The notes under the pieces are model-generated. The model was not told where the DNA came from and made no database searches. It worked only from the letters and a program-made list of their open reading frames with translations. Shown piece after piece: positions 15,464 through 23,881 of a stretch of DNA of 38,874 nucleotides (position 1 is its first letter; every line of letters starts with the position of its first letter). Source of the DNA: Gloeocapsa sp. UFS-A4-WI-NPMV-4B04 (GTDB lineage: Bacteria > Cyanobacteriota > Cyanobacteriia > Cyanobacteriales > Chroococcidiopsidaceae); contig JAHHHE010000028.1 in NCBI GenBank assembly GCA_019359535.1, positions 1-38,874 of the forward strand. Reading direction: 5' to 3'. The translations under genes were made by a program, and so were the position numbers.

Positions 15464-17882
15464 AGCAAGTTTCTTGCGTTGAACTAAAATTTTCAGGTGT
15501 AGCGTTAGAAGGTTGAGCTACAAGCACCATTTCTCCCTGACCATTACGCACAAAAGCTTGGGCTTCTATTAACTGGCTAGGGCTAGAGGGATTTACAGGC
15601 GTAGTATTTTGCACTACCGAGGTCTGTTCTTTTACGGCTTCTAGTCTATTACCATTGATTACTCTTGCTTCAGCTTGTAGTGAATCGCCTGGTTGTGGTG
15701 GTAATCCGCCACGTCCCATAATGATAAATCTACCTGTCCCGCTTCCTACGTTACCTGTGCTTCCTGAACAGCCTTGTGCGATCAGCTTTGAGATATCAAC
15801 GAGTTGCTCTGGTAAGTCGACTAATCCGTTACTAGGATTTACAAGCAGCGTATTAATTTGGACTGTACCATTTATCCCCAACGTAGAAGTGGCGGTAATG
15901 TCACTATCTGGGGAGCGGAAAATATCTTGTATATTAATTTGGATATTTCCACCCTGCCCCTCAAAAGCATTTGCTGTAATATCGCTATTTTCCAAGGCAA
16001 TTAATATACCTGCATCGACAGTAATATCGCCACCATTTGCTGTGCCACGAGCTTCAGTAGAGATCTGACTATTACGGCGTAGCAATAGTAAATCCTGCAC
16101 TTCCAGCGCAATATTACCATCTTCTCCTGAATTCGTTGCAGCTACAAGTTTTGCTTGATTGTCCAATATGACGGAGCCAGCTTGTACTTCAAGTTGTCCT
16201 GCTTTCCCTAAACCTTCACTACTTACAGTTACTGTAGCCCCATCTTGAAGAATTAACCGACCAGTCTTAATCCTCAAGTTTCCAGCATTTCCAATACTTG
16301 TAGTACGAGCCGATAAAGCGCTGGGCCTGAGGCTACCAGGTGCAGTACCAATTAGTTCTACTAAGTCCGCTTTTACCGTTAGAGCGCCTGCTGCTCCCGT
16401 TCCAGCTGTTGCAGATCCTATTTGTGCGCCATCCCTGACACTCAATCGCCCTGTTTTTATAGTTAAATTTCCTCCTGTACCTGTAGCTCCTCGCTGAACG
16501 GCAGTATTTAAGGTGGTAGGGAATCGCCTATCAGCAGTAGTTCCAATTAGTTCTACTGATTCTGAAGCATTTATCGCCAAAGTTCCTGCTAACCCTGAGC
16601 CAAATGTAGAAGCTTGGATCTGCGCTCCATCTCGGATGCTTACCCGTCGCGTTTGTATAGTTAGATTACCTCCATTACCTGTAGCTCCTGGGCGAGAGGA
16701 AGTAGACAAGCTGGTGGGAAACCGACCATCAGATGAGGTTCCAACTAATTCTACTGAATCCGCGTTTATCGTCAAAGCCCCTGCCGAGCCTGTACCAGAT
16801 GTAACAGAGCCTACCTGTGCGCCATCCCTGACGCTCAATCGCCCCGTTTTTATACTCAGACTGCCTGCATTACCTATAGCTCCTGGGTAAGCTGAAGTTC
16901 CCAGTGCGCTAGAGAATTGGTTGTTTGCTGACCTTCCAATTAGTTCCACTGACTCCGAGGCAGTTACACTTAACGTCCCTCCGGGGTGAGAGCCTACTGT
17001 ACTTGATTCAATCTGCGCTCCATTAATAAGTGCTATCTGCCTACCCTGTACCTGGACGTTGCCACCACCTACTCCACTAGCGTCTACTGCTGCTTGCTGA
17101 GACAGTTGAATATTTTCAAAGCTTTGTGCTTCTGAGTAATCCAAAGCCCAACCTTTATCTATGGGGGTTATTCTTACTAAACTGGGATTAGCAACGCTGC
17201 CTAATTCAATCCGTCCCCCCTCTGTCGCCAAAATACCCCCTTCGAGTGCTACACCACTACCTACTAGAGCCAAAGTTGCCGAGAGTTGCACAGATAAACC
17301 TGCTTCTCTATTTAAAAGCAGACCACTGTTATTTCGGATAGCGCCTGACCCCTGTACTAGAATTCGTCCAGAATTACTTCCGAACTGCAAGCCAACAGGT
17401 CTATCTATAGTTAGTAAAGGTGCAGTTTGGGGTGCAGTCGCATTAAACTGTGTGCCATCAGCAAAGTTCAAGCTGCTTGCCGTACTTGCCAAAAATGAAC
17501 CACCAATATTTAGGCGAGCATTAGAACCAAAAATAATTCCATTAGGATTGAGTAGGAATAAGTTAGCTGTACCATTAGCTCGAACTAAACCGTCAATGTT
17601 TGAGATTGACGCGCCTGTTACTCGGCTAAAAATATTCTGGATATCCAAAGCATTATTGAAGTAAGCTGTACCTCCAGTGGGTACAGAAAACTGTTCAAAG
17701 CTATGGAACAGGTTACTTCCTGCTTTTGTTCCTTCAATAATGATGGTGTTGCTGCCCTCAGTGGTGATACTGGAATTAGTAGGCAAGGTAGCATCTGGAA
17801 CAATTTGGGCTAAGGTACAAGTAGGAAAAGCAGCAAAGAATAAAATACTGCTTTTTACAAACCAAATTGGGATAGTCTGCAT
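15453..17882 (-). CDS. Filamentous-haemagglutinin-type TpsA exoprotein
   Basis: From the ATG at 17882 (an upstream TTG at 17894 is less likely) the protein is about 809 residues. A signal peptide (WFVKSSILFFAAFPTCTLAQ) precedes a complete TPS secretion domain (about residues 27-270) with the hallmark segments FSVPTGGTAYFNN, IFSRVTG, LFLLNPNGIIFG and the NxxG-rich beta-helix start. The middle is a parallel beta-helix built from five repeats of about 65 residues; the C-terminus is Gln/Pro/Ser rich. TpsA proteins are exported by an outer-membrane TpsB transporter and act in adhesion or contact. No tpsB lies in this window. The gene is coupled to the CHAT protease through an 11-base overlap. It ends in CYAP, with no visible toxin domain. 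Confidence 0.88.
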   Translation of the reverse strand: MQTIPIWFVKSSILFFAAFPTCTLAQIVPDATLPTNSSITTEGSNTIIIEGTKAGSNLFHSFEQFSVPTGGTAYFNNALDIQNIFSRVTGASISNIDGLVRANGTANLFLLNPNGIIFGSNARLNIGGSFLASTASSLNFADGTQFNATAPQTAPLLTIDRPVGLQFGSNSGRILVQGSGAIRNNSGLLLNREAGLSVQLSATLALVGSGVALEGGILATEGGRIELGSVANPSLVRITPIDKGWALDYSEAQSFENIQLSQQAAVDASGVGGGNVQVQGRQIALINGAQIESSTVGSHPGGTLSVTASESVELIGRSANNQFSSALGTSAYPGAIGNAGSLSIKTGRLSVRDGAQVGSVTSGTGSAGALTINADSVELVGTSSDGRFPTSLSTSSRPGATGNGGNLTIQTRRVSIRDGAQIQASTFGSGLAGTLAINASESVELIGTTADRRFPTTLNTAVQRGATGTGGNLTIKTGRLSVRDGAQIGSATAGTGAAGALTVKADLVELIGTAPGSLRPSALSARTTSIGNAGNLRIKTGRLILQDGATVTVSSEGLGKAGQLEVQAGSVILDNQAKLVAATNSGEDGNIALEVQDLLLLRRNSQISTEARGTANGGDITVDAGILIALENSDITANAFEGQGGNIQINIQDIFRSPDSDITATSTLGINGTVQINTLLVNPSNGLVDLPEQLVDISKLIAQGCSGSTGNVGSGTGRFIIMGRGGLPPQPGDSLQAEARVINGNRLEAVKEQTSVVQNTTPVNPSSPSQLIEAQAFVRNGQGEMVLVAQPSNATPENFSSTQETCYAP
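16200..17050 (-). repeat. Five in-gene repeats of about 195 bp (65 residues)
   Basis: The motif GRLSVRDGAQ(V/I) and variants recur in the haemagglutinin gene at about 17005, 16813, 16620, 16422 and 16228, at intervals of 192-198 bases. Each unit also carries VELIGT and a GNGGNLTI-like segment. They encode successive beta-helix turns and are similar enough at the DNA level to allow recombination. Confidence 0.8.
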
Positions 17883-17924
17883 TTTTCTTATCAAAGATGT
17901 TTATGAAAATTTATAGGAAATATT

Positions 17925-17953
17925 AGTTAGGGTTGATAATTTCAGCCCTAACT
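17925..17953 (-). terminator. Hairpin downstream of the S9 peptidase gene
   Basis: AGTTAGGGTTG (17925-17935) pairs with CAGCCCTAACT (17943-17953) to give an 11-bp stem with one G-T wobble and a 7-base loop. It lies between the stop of the S9 peptidase gene and the start of the haemagglutinin gene, both on the minus strand, and may separate the two transcripts. The T run is weak. Confidence 0.55.
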
Positions 17954-17973
17954 CTATTAAGCGATCACAAGAA

Positions 17974-19950
17974 TTACTTGCTCATTCCTAAACGATTGGA
18001 GATGTTGCTCGTTGGATCACTTATTGACTCCCTTAGTGGCTCAACCCGACCGCCCAAGTGCTTACCAAAAAACTCTTCGGTTTTAACAATCAGGTTTAAC
18101 CTATTTTCAGGTCGTACAATATTGTGGCCTTCGTCTTCATAGACTATGTATTCAACTGGCTTCTTTGCCTTCCGCATTGCTTCTACAATTTGTTCACTCT
18201 CCACCTGCTTTACCCTTGGGTCATTAGCACCATGAATAATTAGTAGAGGTGCTTTGATGCGGTCAGCGAAAAATAGCGGCGATCGCGACTTGAGGAGATC
18301 TGGTTCTTTTTCCGGGTCGCCAACGCGATAGCTGTACATCTTCCTCACTGGTTCTAAGAAGGGCGGGATACTTTTAAGTAGGGTAATCAGATTGCTAGGG
18401 CCAACAATATCCACTCCAGCAGCAAAAACATCTGGTGTAAAGGTTAGTCCTGCTAGAGTAGCGTAACCGCCGTAGGAATTTCCCGTAATACCAATCTTTT
18501 TGGGATTGGCAATGCCCTGTTTTACAATCCAGTTAACTCCATCAATTAAGTCGTCTTGCATTTTACCGCCCCACTCTCGATTTCCAGCATTGAGGAAATC
18601 TTTGCCGTATCCATTAGAACCACGAAAGTTTACTTGTAATACCGCATACCCACGATTGGCTAGTAACTGCACCATCGGGTTGAATCCCCAAGTGTCGCGA
18701 TCCCAAGGGCCACCATGTACGAGTAGCACTGTAGGTAAGTTCTTGGATGGAATGCCCACAGGGGTACTCAGGTAGCCATGAATAGTCAAGCCATCACGGG
18801 ATTTATAAGAAATTGGTTTTTTTTGTGCCAGCGATAAGCCTTCAAGTTTCGACTGATTGCTAAACAGAAGAGTGCTTTTTTTTGAGTTGCGGTTGTAGGT
18901 GTAGTAGTAAATGGGGCCATCATCTACAACGTATCCGACAAGCCAAGTTTTATTAGCAAGGTCACGATCAACTATCTTAAATTCTCCTCTACGTTCCTTA
19001 GCGATCGCGGCAAAGTCTGAAGCGATACTTTTGTCCAGCACCTTCCACTCTAATTTTTCTTTGTAGAAACCAACAGCCTCAATCTCACGCTCTACAGGAT
19101 TAAGGAATGTTTCACTGATATCGTATTGAGGATCTTGGGCAATAACAGTCTCCTTGCCTGTCGCTACATTTATAGCAATTAAACGATTAGCATTAGCATC
19201 GTGATTACTTTTTAGGTATAATCTTTTCCCATCACGAGAAAAGCCAATAGCATCACCTTCTTCGTCTGGTTCCCATTTGTGAATTGTCTTCCAAGGCGAA
19301 CTTGCTGCTTCCCTAACAAATAGTTCTGAACCACCATCTGGCGTAGTTGCTTCATACGCGCGAATATTAAGCTGTGGGTCTGTTACTGCATCGACCACAT
19401 TGTTACCTAAATTTGCAGTGTCAAGTTTAGCTTTACCAGTTTTTAGATTTATCCGGTAGGGATCGTGTTTACGCGGGTCTTTTAAATTCAAACCCACCAG
19501 GATTTCATTTGGTGATTTAGGATCGAGAGCTATTAGTTGCGCTTGAATATCCTCATATGGTGTAAGATCACGTACTTTTTCTGTCTTGACATTAACAGCG
19601 TAGAAATGCCAGTTCTCGTCCCCGTCTGTGTCTTGCTGGTAAACTAAATGTTCGCCGTCATACGTCCAGAAGTAAGTCTGGATACCGCGCTTTTGGTCGT
19701 TCGTCAGTATCCTGTCGTCCTGCTGTCCTATAGTACGTATCCAAACTTGCATGACGTTTTTGTTGTCCGGTGCAAGGTATGTTAGGTATTTTCCATCTGG
19801 CGAAATACGTGGGTTCTTCCGTTCGGGGTTCCCGAAGAGAATACTGCGCGGAACTATTGGCGGCAAACTGGCAATCGAGGCGCTAACGTTGACAAGAAGC
19901 GTACTAGCCACTAACGGTACGGCCACCAAGAACCTATATTTTATCTTCAC
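17974..19950 (-). CDS. Exported S9 family peptidase (prolyl oligopeptidase / acylaminoacyl peptidase type)
   Basis: The likely start is the GTG at 19950, which has AGGAGG 6 bases upstream; the longer frame (19965) starts inside that site. The product is about 658 residues. A signal peptide (about 1-30, ending SASIAS) is followed by a beta-propeller region with ISPDGKYLTYLAP- and FSRDGKRLYLKS-type WD40-like blades, then an alpha/beta hydrolase domain (about 390-640). The catalytic Ser sits in GNSYGGY (about residue 492), with the Asp in HGANDPRV and the His in EDEGHN, so all three are present. S9 enzymes of this type cleave short peptides, here in the periplasm. It precedes the haemagglutinin gene but a hairpin separates them. 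Confidence 0.9.
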   Translation of the reverse strand: MKIKYRFLVAVPLVASTLLVNVSASIASLPPIVPRSILFGNPERKNPRISPDGKYLTYLAPDNKNVMQVWIRTIGQQDDRILTNDQKRGIQTYFWTYDGEHLVYQQDTDGDENWHFYAVNVKTEKVRDLTPYEDIQAQLIALDPKSPNEILVGLNLKDPRKHDPYRINLKTGKAKLDTANLGNNVVDAVTDPQLNIRAYEATTPDGGSELFVREAASSPWKTIHKWEPDEEGDAIGFSRDGKRLYLKSNHDANANRLIAINVATGKETVIAQDPQYDISETFLNPVEREIEAVGFYKEKLEWKVLDKSIASDFAAIAKERRGEFKIVDRDLANKTWLVGYVVDDGPIYYYTYNRNSKKSTLLFSNQSKLEGLSLAQKKPISYKSRDGLTIHGYLSTPVGIPSKNLPTVLLVHGGPWDRDTWGFNPMVQLLANRGYAVLQVNFRGSNGYGKDFLNAGNREWGGKMQDDLIDGVNWIVKQGIANPKKIGITGNSYGGYATLAGLTFTPDVFAAGVDIVGPSNLITLLKSIPPFLEPVRKMYSYRVGDPEKEPDLLKSRSPLFFADRIKAPLLIIHGANDPRVKQVESEQIVEAMRKAKKPVEYIVYEDEGHNIVRPENRLNLIVKTEEFFGKHLGGRVEPLRESISDPTSNISNRLGMSK

Positions 19951-20248
19951 AGGAAACCTCCTCACTAGAAAATGGTCAAAATAGCTTTTGACGTGGAATA
20001 AATAATAGTCACCTTTTTAATGAATCGTGCCTATCGGTGAAATATTACTATCTACGCAATTACTCAAACTATTTAAAGAGAATGCTCGTCGTGCTAATGA
20101 TAGCAATATAATGTCATCAGTAATTGTACTAAGATTTATTAGATTCCTCTAGCGAGAATCAAGTTGCAATTTCTAAACTTGATAGTTCGCATTATATAGA
20201 ATTACTTTATATGAATCGAATAAGTGATTCTGCCGCAATATATTACCC

Positions 20249-20509
20249 TTAAGTTGCACGTCTCGATAGCTCCTGGTGAGCTTTAGCAGTCCTCACTGCC
20301 ACTGGTCTAGGCTTTTTCTTTTTCTTAGCTGCATTAATTTTTGCAGCAGGCGGTCGGCAACTCTCACAGTACATCGGCATTGGCCCGTATGATTCCCTTG
20401 TTGTTACCTGGTTGCATTTTTCGCAGATGAACTTATACACGCGAGTCTGAATTACTCGCTCGTGTGCCTTAACTGTGTAGGCTCTGACATGAACTTTTTT
20501 TGATGGCAT
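20249..20509 (-). CDS. Small basic zinc-ribbon protein
   Basis: From the ATG at 20509 the protein is 86 residues (a TTG at 20518 would add three). It has a four-cysteine ribbon: CEKC near residue 30 and CESC near residue 50, separated by about 18 residues, which should bind one zinc ion. The C-terminus is very basic (INAAKKKKKPRPVAVRTAKAH), suggesting nucleic-acid binding. I do not recognise a named family. It diverges from the winged-helix-like protein gene 65 bases away. The stretch from 19951 to 20248 upstream of the S9 gene shows no other gene. Confidence 0.6.
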   Translation of the reverse strand: MPSKKVHVRAYTVKAHERVIQTRVYKFICEKCNQVTTRESYGPMPMYCESCRPPAAKINAAKKKKKPRPVAVRTAKAHQELSRRAT

Positions 20510-20574
20510 GAAATACAAACGTTATACTACTGTCCTCAACTATGCTAGCTAGAAAGGATACCTAGCCTATTGAA

Positions 20575-21894
20575 ATGCCCCAGAACCAATACTTCATTCA
20601 AAACCTTATCGAACTGCGATCGCACTATCAATCACTTATCGGGGATGCAGAGCGCGACTCTAATAATGCAACCGAGCAACTGAATCACATTACCGCCTTG
20701 TTAGTAGATCAGTTAGTAGAAGACCAGCAGTTTACCGAAAGCCTGATCCAACTACGTGAGCATTACCAATCGTTACACCAAAAGTCCCACCAAAAAACCC
20801 AAAATGCCAAAGAGCAGATCACTCACGTTAATGCTTTGCTAGCCGACTCCTTGGTTCTACAGCACAGTCAACAGCAGCCTATTCCTATCCAAGCCGCCAC
20901 TTTGGAACAGCAAGCACTCTTGGGGGTGATCGCTGACAAGGATGGAGAATCACAGAGGCAAGAGCCAGAGTTAACTCCAGACCTAAAACCGCCAGAAATA
21001 TTAGAGCAGCGAATCACCTCAGATTCTAATCAAGAGGAAGACGATGGGGCGATCGCTACTCCCACTAAGGAATCACCGCAGCAAAACCTAGAGGTAGCAG
21101 AATCGCCAGAATCGCTACAAGTATCAGAGCCGCAAATCCCAACAGATTCTCATCAAGTAGAACAGCAGCCTGAACTTGAGCCGCCAACAGAATTACCTGA
21201 TGTTGAAGATTCTCCTAATGATTCAGAGCGATGGTCGCATAGCGAACCGCCTTCGGCATCGCTGATAGATAAGCCAGTGCCTTCCGCCTCATCGCGTAAA
21301 GCTGCACCCCTTAAGACACCACTACTGCCACAGTATCAACACCTGACCAAATCATCAGCTATCGAAAATCTGCTGCATGAACATTCGGGTACTATATTGC
21401 ACGTTGACTTCATCCTTCGCGCTCTGTATGGCGAACTTTCACTCCAAGATATCACTGCTGAGATGCCCAGGATAAACGATAGCCTCAAAAAAGGTGTGGT
21501 AAAAGGACTGTGGGATAGAGTACCCAACGAAGTTGGTTGCTATACCGCCGACATCAAACTGGTTGACTCTGAAGTGGAACCGAAATTGGTTGAGGCTAAG
21601 AAACGCCAATCACGAAAGCCCAACAGCAAAGCAACCGAACGGATGCTGCCGCGTTACCGAAATTTGACTTTCACTGATGCAGTTGAAAGCGTGATGCGCG
21701 ATCGCTCTGGAGAGATAATCACCTCCGATATAATGGCGCGGGCGTTGTATGGGGAACTGGAAGGGCCAGCTTTGGTAGAGGCGAGGAATAAAATTGGCAA
21801 GGTACTGTGGAGCGGTGCTAATCAAGGACGGTGGCAAAGCGTAGCAGGGCAAAAGGGAGCGTATACTTTGGATCTGAAGCTAGTTGGCTTATAG
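20575..21894 (+). CDS. Two-part protein: coiled-coil repeats and two winged-helix-like domains
   Basis: This 439-residue protein has an N-terminal pair of about 45-residue helical repeats (LIELRSHYQSLIGDAERDSN and LIQLREHYQSLHQKSHQKTQ, each followed by a (I/V)(T/N)ALL(V/A)D segment). An acidic Pro/Gln/Glu linker follows (about 105-240). The C-terminus has two repeats of about 85 residues, starting LPQYQHLT...AIENLL and LPRYRNLT...AVESVM, both with ALYGEL and ending GCYTADIKLV or GAYTLDLKLV. The helix-helix-strand pattern resembles HARE-HTH or related winged helices that read DNA or modification state, but this is a structural guess. It lies 64 bases before parA in the same direction and may be a partition or segregation partner. 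I do not recognise a named family. Confidence 0.65.
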   Translation: MPQNQYFIQNLIELRSHYQSLIGDAERDSNNATEQLNHITALLVDQLVEDQQFTESLIQLREHYQSLHQKSHQKTQNAKEQITHVNALLADSLVLQHSQQQPIPIQAATLEQQALLGVIADKDGESQRQEPELTPDLKPPEILEQRITSDSNQEEDDGAIATPTKESPQQNLEVAESPESLQVSEPQIPTDSHQVEQQPELEPPTELPDVEDSPNDSERWSHSEPPSASLIDKPVPSASSRKAAPLKTPLLPQYQHLTKSSAIENLLHEHSGTILHVDFILRALYGELSLQDITAEMPRINDSLKKGVVKGLWDRVPNEVGCYTADIKLVDSEVEPKLVEAKKRQSRKPNSKATERMLPRYRNLTFTDAVESVMRDRSGEIITSDIMARALYGELEGPALVEARNKIGKVLWSGANQGRWQSVAGQKGAYTLDLKLVGL

Positions 21895-21958
21895 TAAGCT
21901 AAGACAATTTTCTAGTTGCACTATTTACAAATAAATTTAGTGTTACTAGGAAAAATAA

Positions 21959-22750
21959 ATGCAAGAAATTAGGCAAATAGCATATAGGCTAAAAGTGACT
22001 ACAATAATTACGTTGTTTAATCAAGCTGGTGGTGTAGGAAAAACCACCCTAACAATGAACTTGGGCTACCAATTGGCACAACGTAAACATCGCGTTTTGC
22101 TAATTGATACTGATCCCCAAGCTTCTTTGACAACATTTATGGGTTTAAACCCTAACGAACTTGAGCGAACTTTATACGATGCTATTGTCAACGAAGAACC
22201 TTTAGAAATTTTTAAGGGGATCTACGGAATGGATTTAGCCCCTACTAATATTAATCTCAGTGTAGCCGAGATGCAGTTGGTGGGAGCCGATATGCGAGAT
22301 TTACGTTTAAAAGAAGCGATTGAGCCAGTCAGTGAGCAATATGAATTTATTTTAATCGACTGTCCACCAAGCCTTGGCTTACTTAGTTATATTAGTTTGG
22401 TTGCTGCTACCCATATTTTGGTTCCAATTGAAACTCACTTCAAAGCCTTTCAAGGGACAGACTTGTTATTACAAACTTTCACTAGAGTTCGTAAAAAACC
22501 TAATCGTCAATTAGCGATCGCAGGTTTCGTTCCAACTCGATATGATGCGCGTAACTCTCAGGACACACGCACTTTAGATGCTATCCAGCAACAGCTTTCT
22601 AATTGGGGAAAAGTTTTTCCTCCGATTCCGCGCTCTACTGTATTTGTAGATGCCTCAGAGCAACAGATACCTTTAGCTGTTTACAGCCCTAAACATCCAT
22701 CACTTTCTACGTTAGATGAAATTGCTAAAAGTTTGGAGGATTTGAAATGA
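21959..22750 (+). CDS. parA: ParA-family partition ATPase
   Basis: The 263-residue protein is a type Ia-style partition ATPase acting with ParB to segregate the replicon. The P-loop NQAGGVGKTTLT lies at about residues 22-33; the usual signature Lys (KGGVGKT) is Ala here, as in many cyanobacterial plasmid ParAs. Walker A' is LLIDTDPQAS (about 48-57) and Walker B is FILIDCPPSLG (about 129-139). There is no N-terminal HTH extension, so it resembles Soj-like short ParAs. A GTG at 21995 (MTTIITLFN) is a possible alternative start. The stop overlaps the parB start as ATGA, a classic coupled parAB operon. Confidence 0.93.
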   Translation: MQEIRQIAYRLKVTTIITLFNQAGGVGKTTLTMNLGYQLAQRKHRVLLIDTDPQASLTTFMGLNPNELERTLYDAIVNEEPLEIFKGIYGMDLAPTNINLSVAEMQLVGADMRDLRLKEAIEPVSEQYEFILIDCPPSLGLLSYISLVAATHILVPIETHFKAFQGTDLLLQTFTRVRKKPNRQLAIAGFVPTRYDARNSQDTRTLDAIQQQLSNWGKVFPPIPRSTVFVDASEQQIPLAVYSPKHPSLSTLDEIAKSLEDLK

Positions 22751-23673
22751 ACCGTAAGCGCGAACAAGCTTATCGGGGTAAGATTACATCTCCTTTAGAC
22801 AATTTGTTTGGAGATTCAGATTCAGCCGATCAGACTGCCTCTAATTGGGTAACGCTAGATTCGCTATGCTTACCAGCGCAACAGCCCCGGCGTTACTTCG
22901 ATCCCCAGAAGATGGAGCAGTTAGTACAGTCAATCAAAGCTCATGGTATTCTTGAGCCTTTGCTGGTACGACCTCTTCCTGATAGAAAGTATGAGCTAGT
23001 TGCTGGAGAACGCCGTTACCGAGCAGCTACAACAGTGGGGCTAACTGAAGTACCTGTGACAGTCAGGGAACTTAGTAATGACGAGGCGTTACAGTTATCT
23101 TTAGTCGAAAATCTCCAGCGCGAGGATCTCAATCCTGTGGAAGAGACAGAAGGTATCCTCCAGCTTTTGTCATTAAAACTTCAGAAAGCTGTCCCAGAAG
23201 TAACTGCTTTACTTTATAGAATGATGAACGAGTCGAAAGGGAATGTTAACCGTAACGTTACGGTTAGCCAGGAAGACAACGCAGTATCAGAAGTATTTAC
23301 AAGCTTGGGTTTAATGAAGTGGGAATCTTTTGTAAGAAATCGGTTGCCGCTACTAAATTTGCCACAAGATATTTTGGAAGCATTGCGTCAAGGTCACACT
23401 GCTTATACCAAAGCCCAAGCTATTGCTCAAGTAAAGGATAAAGAAAAACGAAAACTATTGTTAGAGGAAGCTATTGAAAGTGATCTTTCTCTTACTGAAA
23501 TCCGCGAACGAATTAATGCGTTGAAGCCTGTTCCCGATACCCAATCTCCGAAAAATTTACTTCAGTCTATCTCTACTCGGCTAACCAAGTCTAAGACTGT
23601 GTGGAACGATCCGAAAAAGTTAAAGAAGCTTACAACCCTCTTACAACAGATGGAAGCTCTGCTTGAAGAATAA
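22747..23673 (+). CDS. parB: ParB-family partition protein
   Basis: The 308-residue protein binds the centromere and stimulates ParA. The N-terminal ParB/Srx domain (about residues 38-130) has QQPRRYF, IKAHGILEPLLVRP and the CTP-binding box GERRYRAA, then SLVENLQREDLNPVEE. The central HTH region contains a variable insert (about 155-185). The HTH region continues in the segment ending AYTKAQAIAQV, and the C-terminus (about 250-308) is a Lys-rich helix for dimerisation. It overlaps parA by 4 bases. A perfect 20-bp palindrome lies within the coding region, in the variable insert, and may be the cognate parS site. Confidence 0.93.
   Translation: MNRKREQAYRGKITSPLDNLFGDSDSADQTASNWVTLDSLCLPAQQPRRYFDPQKMEQLVQSIKAHGILEPLLVRPLPDRKYELVAGERRYRAATTVGLTEVPVTVRELSNDEALQLSLVENLQREDLNPVEETEGILQLLSLKLQKAVPEVTALLYRMMNESKGNVNRNVTVSQEDNAVSEVFTSLGLMKWESFVRNRLPLLNLPQDILEALRQGHTAYTKAQAIAQVKDKEKRKLLLEEAIESDLSLTEIRERINALKPVPDTQSPKNLLQSISTRLTKSKTVWNDPKKLKKLTTLLQQMEALLEE
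23247..23266. promoter_or_regulatory. Perfect 20-bp palindrome inside parB, candidate parS
   Basis: TAACCGTAACGTTACGGTTA is its own reverse complement. It falls in the part of parB that encodes the variable insert (NVNRNVTV), where coding constraint is low. ParB proteins bind palindromic parS sites that often lie in or near the par operon, so this is the best centromere candidate in the window. Binding is inferred, and it does not resemble the chromosomal parS consensus. Confidence 0.5.
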
Positions 23674-23812
23674 TTTTTACTAACCCTGCCTGTCAACAAA
23701 CTTCATAAATATAAAGCTGTTTATTGGTTTTATTACTTAGACCCCTCGGCTGTCATTGGTATTATTGCTGAACTATTAGACAGATAGGTCAAATAGTTGA
23801 GTGTATTTACGC

Positions 23813-23879
23813 TTAGACTCCATATAGAACTTCGTTTAGCTTCGAGCAAAGAAACTACGAGTCTAACCTCACGAAGTTC
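23813..23879 (+). promoter_or_regulatory. Structured 5' leader of the defence operon, possible pseudoknot
   Basis: Two complementary pairs cross each other. TTAGACTC (23813-23820) pairs with GAGTCTAA (23859-23866), and GAACTTCGT (23827-23835) pairs with ACGAAGTTC (23871-23879). The second arm of the second pair ends two bases before the drmD-like start codon, and no Shine-Dalgarno sequence is visible, so folding would cover the initiation region. Eight and nine perfect pairs in this crossing order would form an H-type pseudoknot or two competing hairpins. Confidence 0.5.
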
Positions 23880-23881
23880 GT

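Noticed and set aside
15655..17664. Long open frames on the plus strand opposite the haemagglutinin gene (137, 125 and 167 codons).
   Set aside because: They are antisense shadows of a repetitive, codon-biased gene and carry the same repeat period; no ribosome-binding sites or domains.
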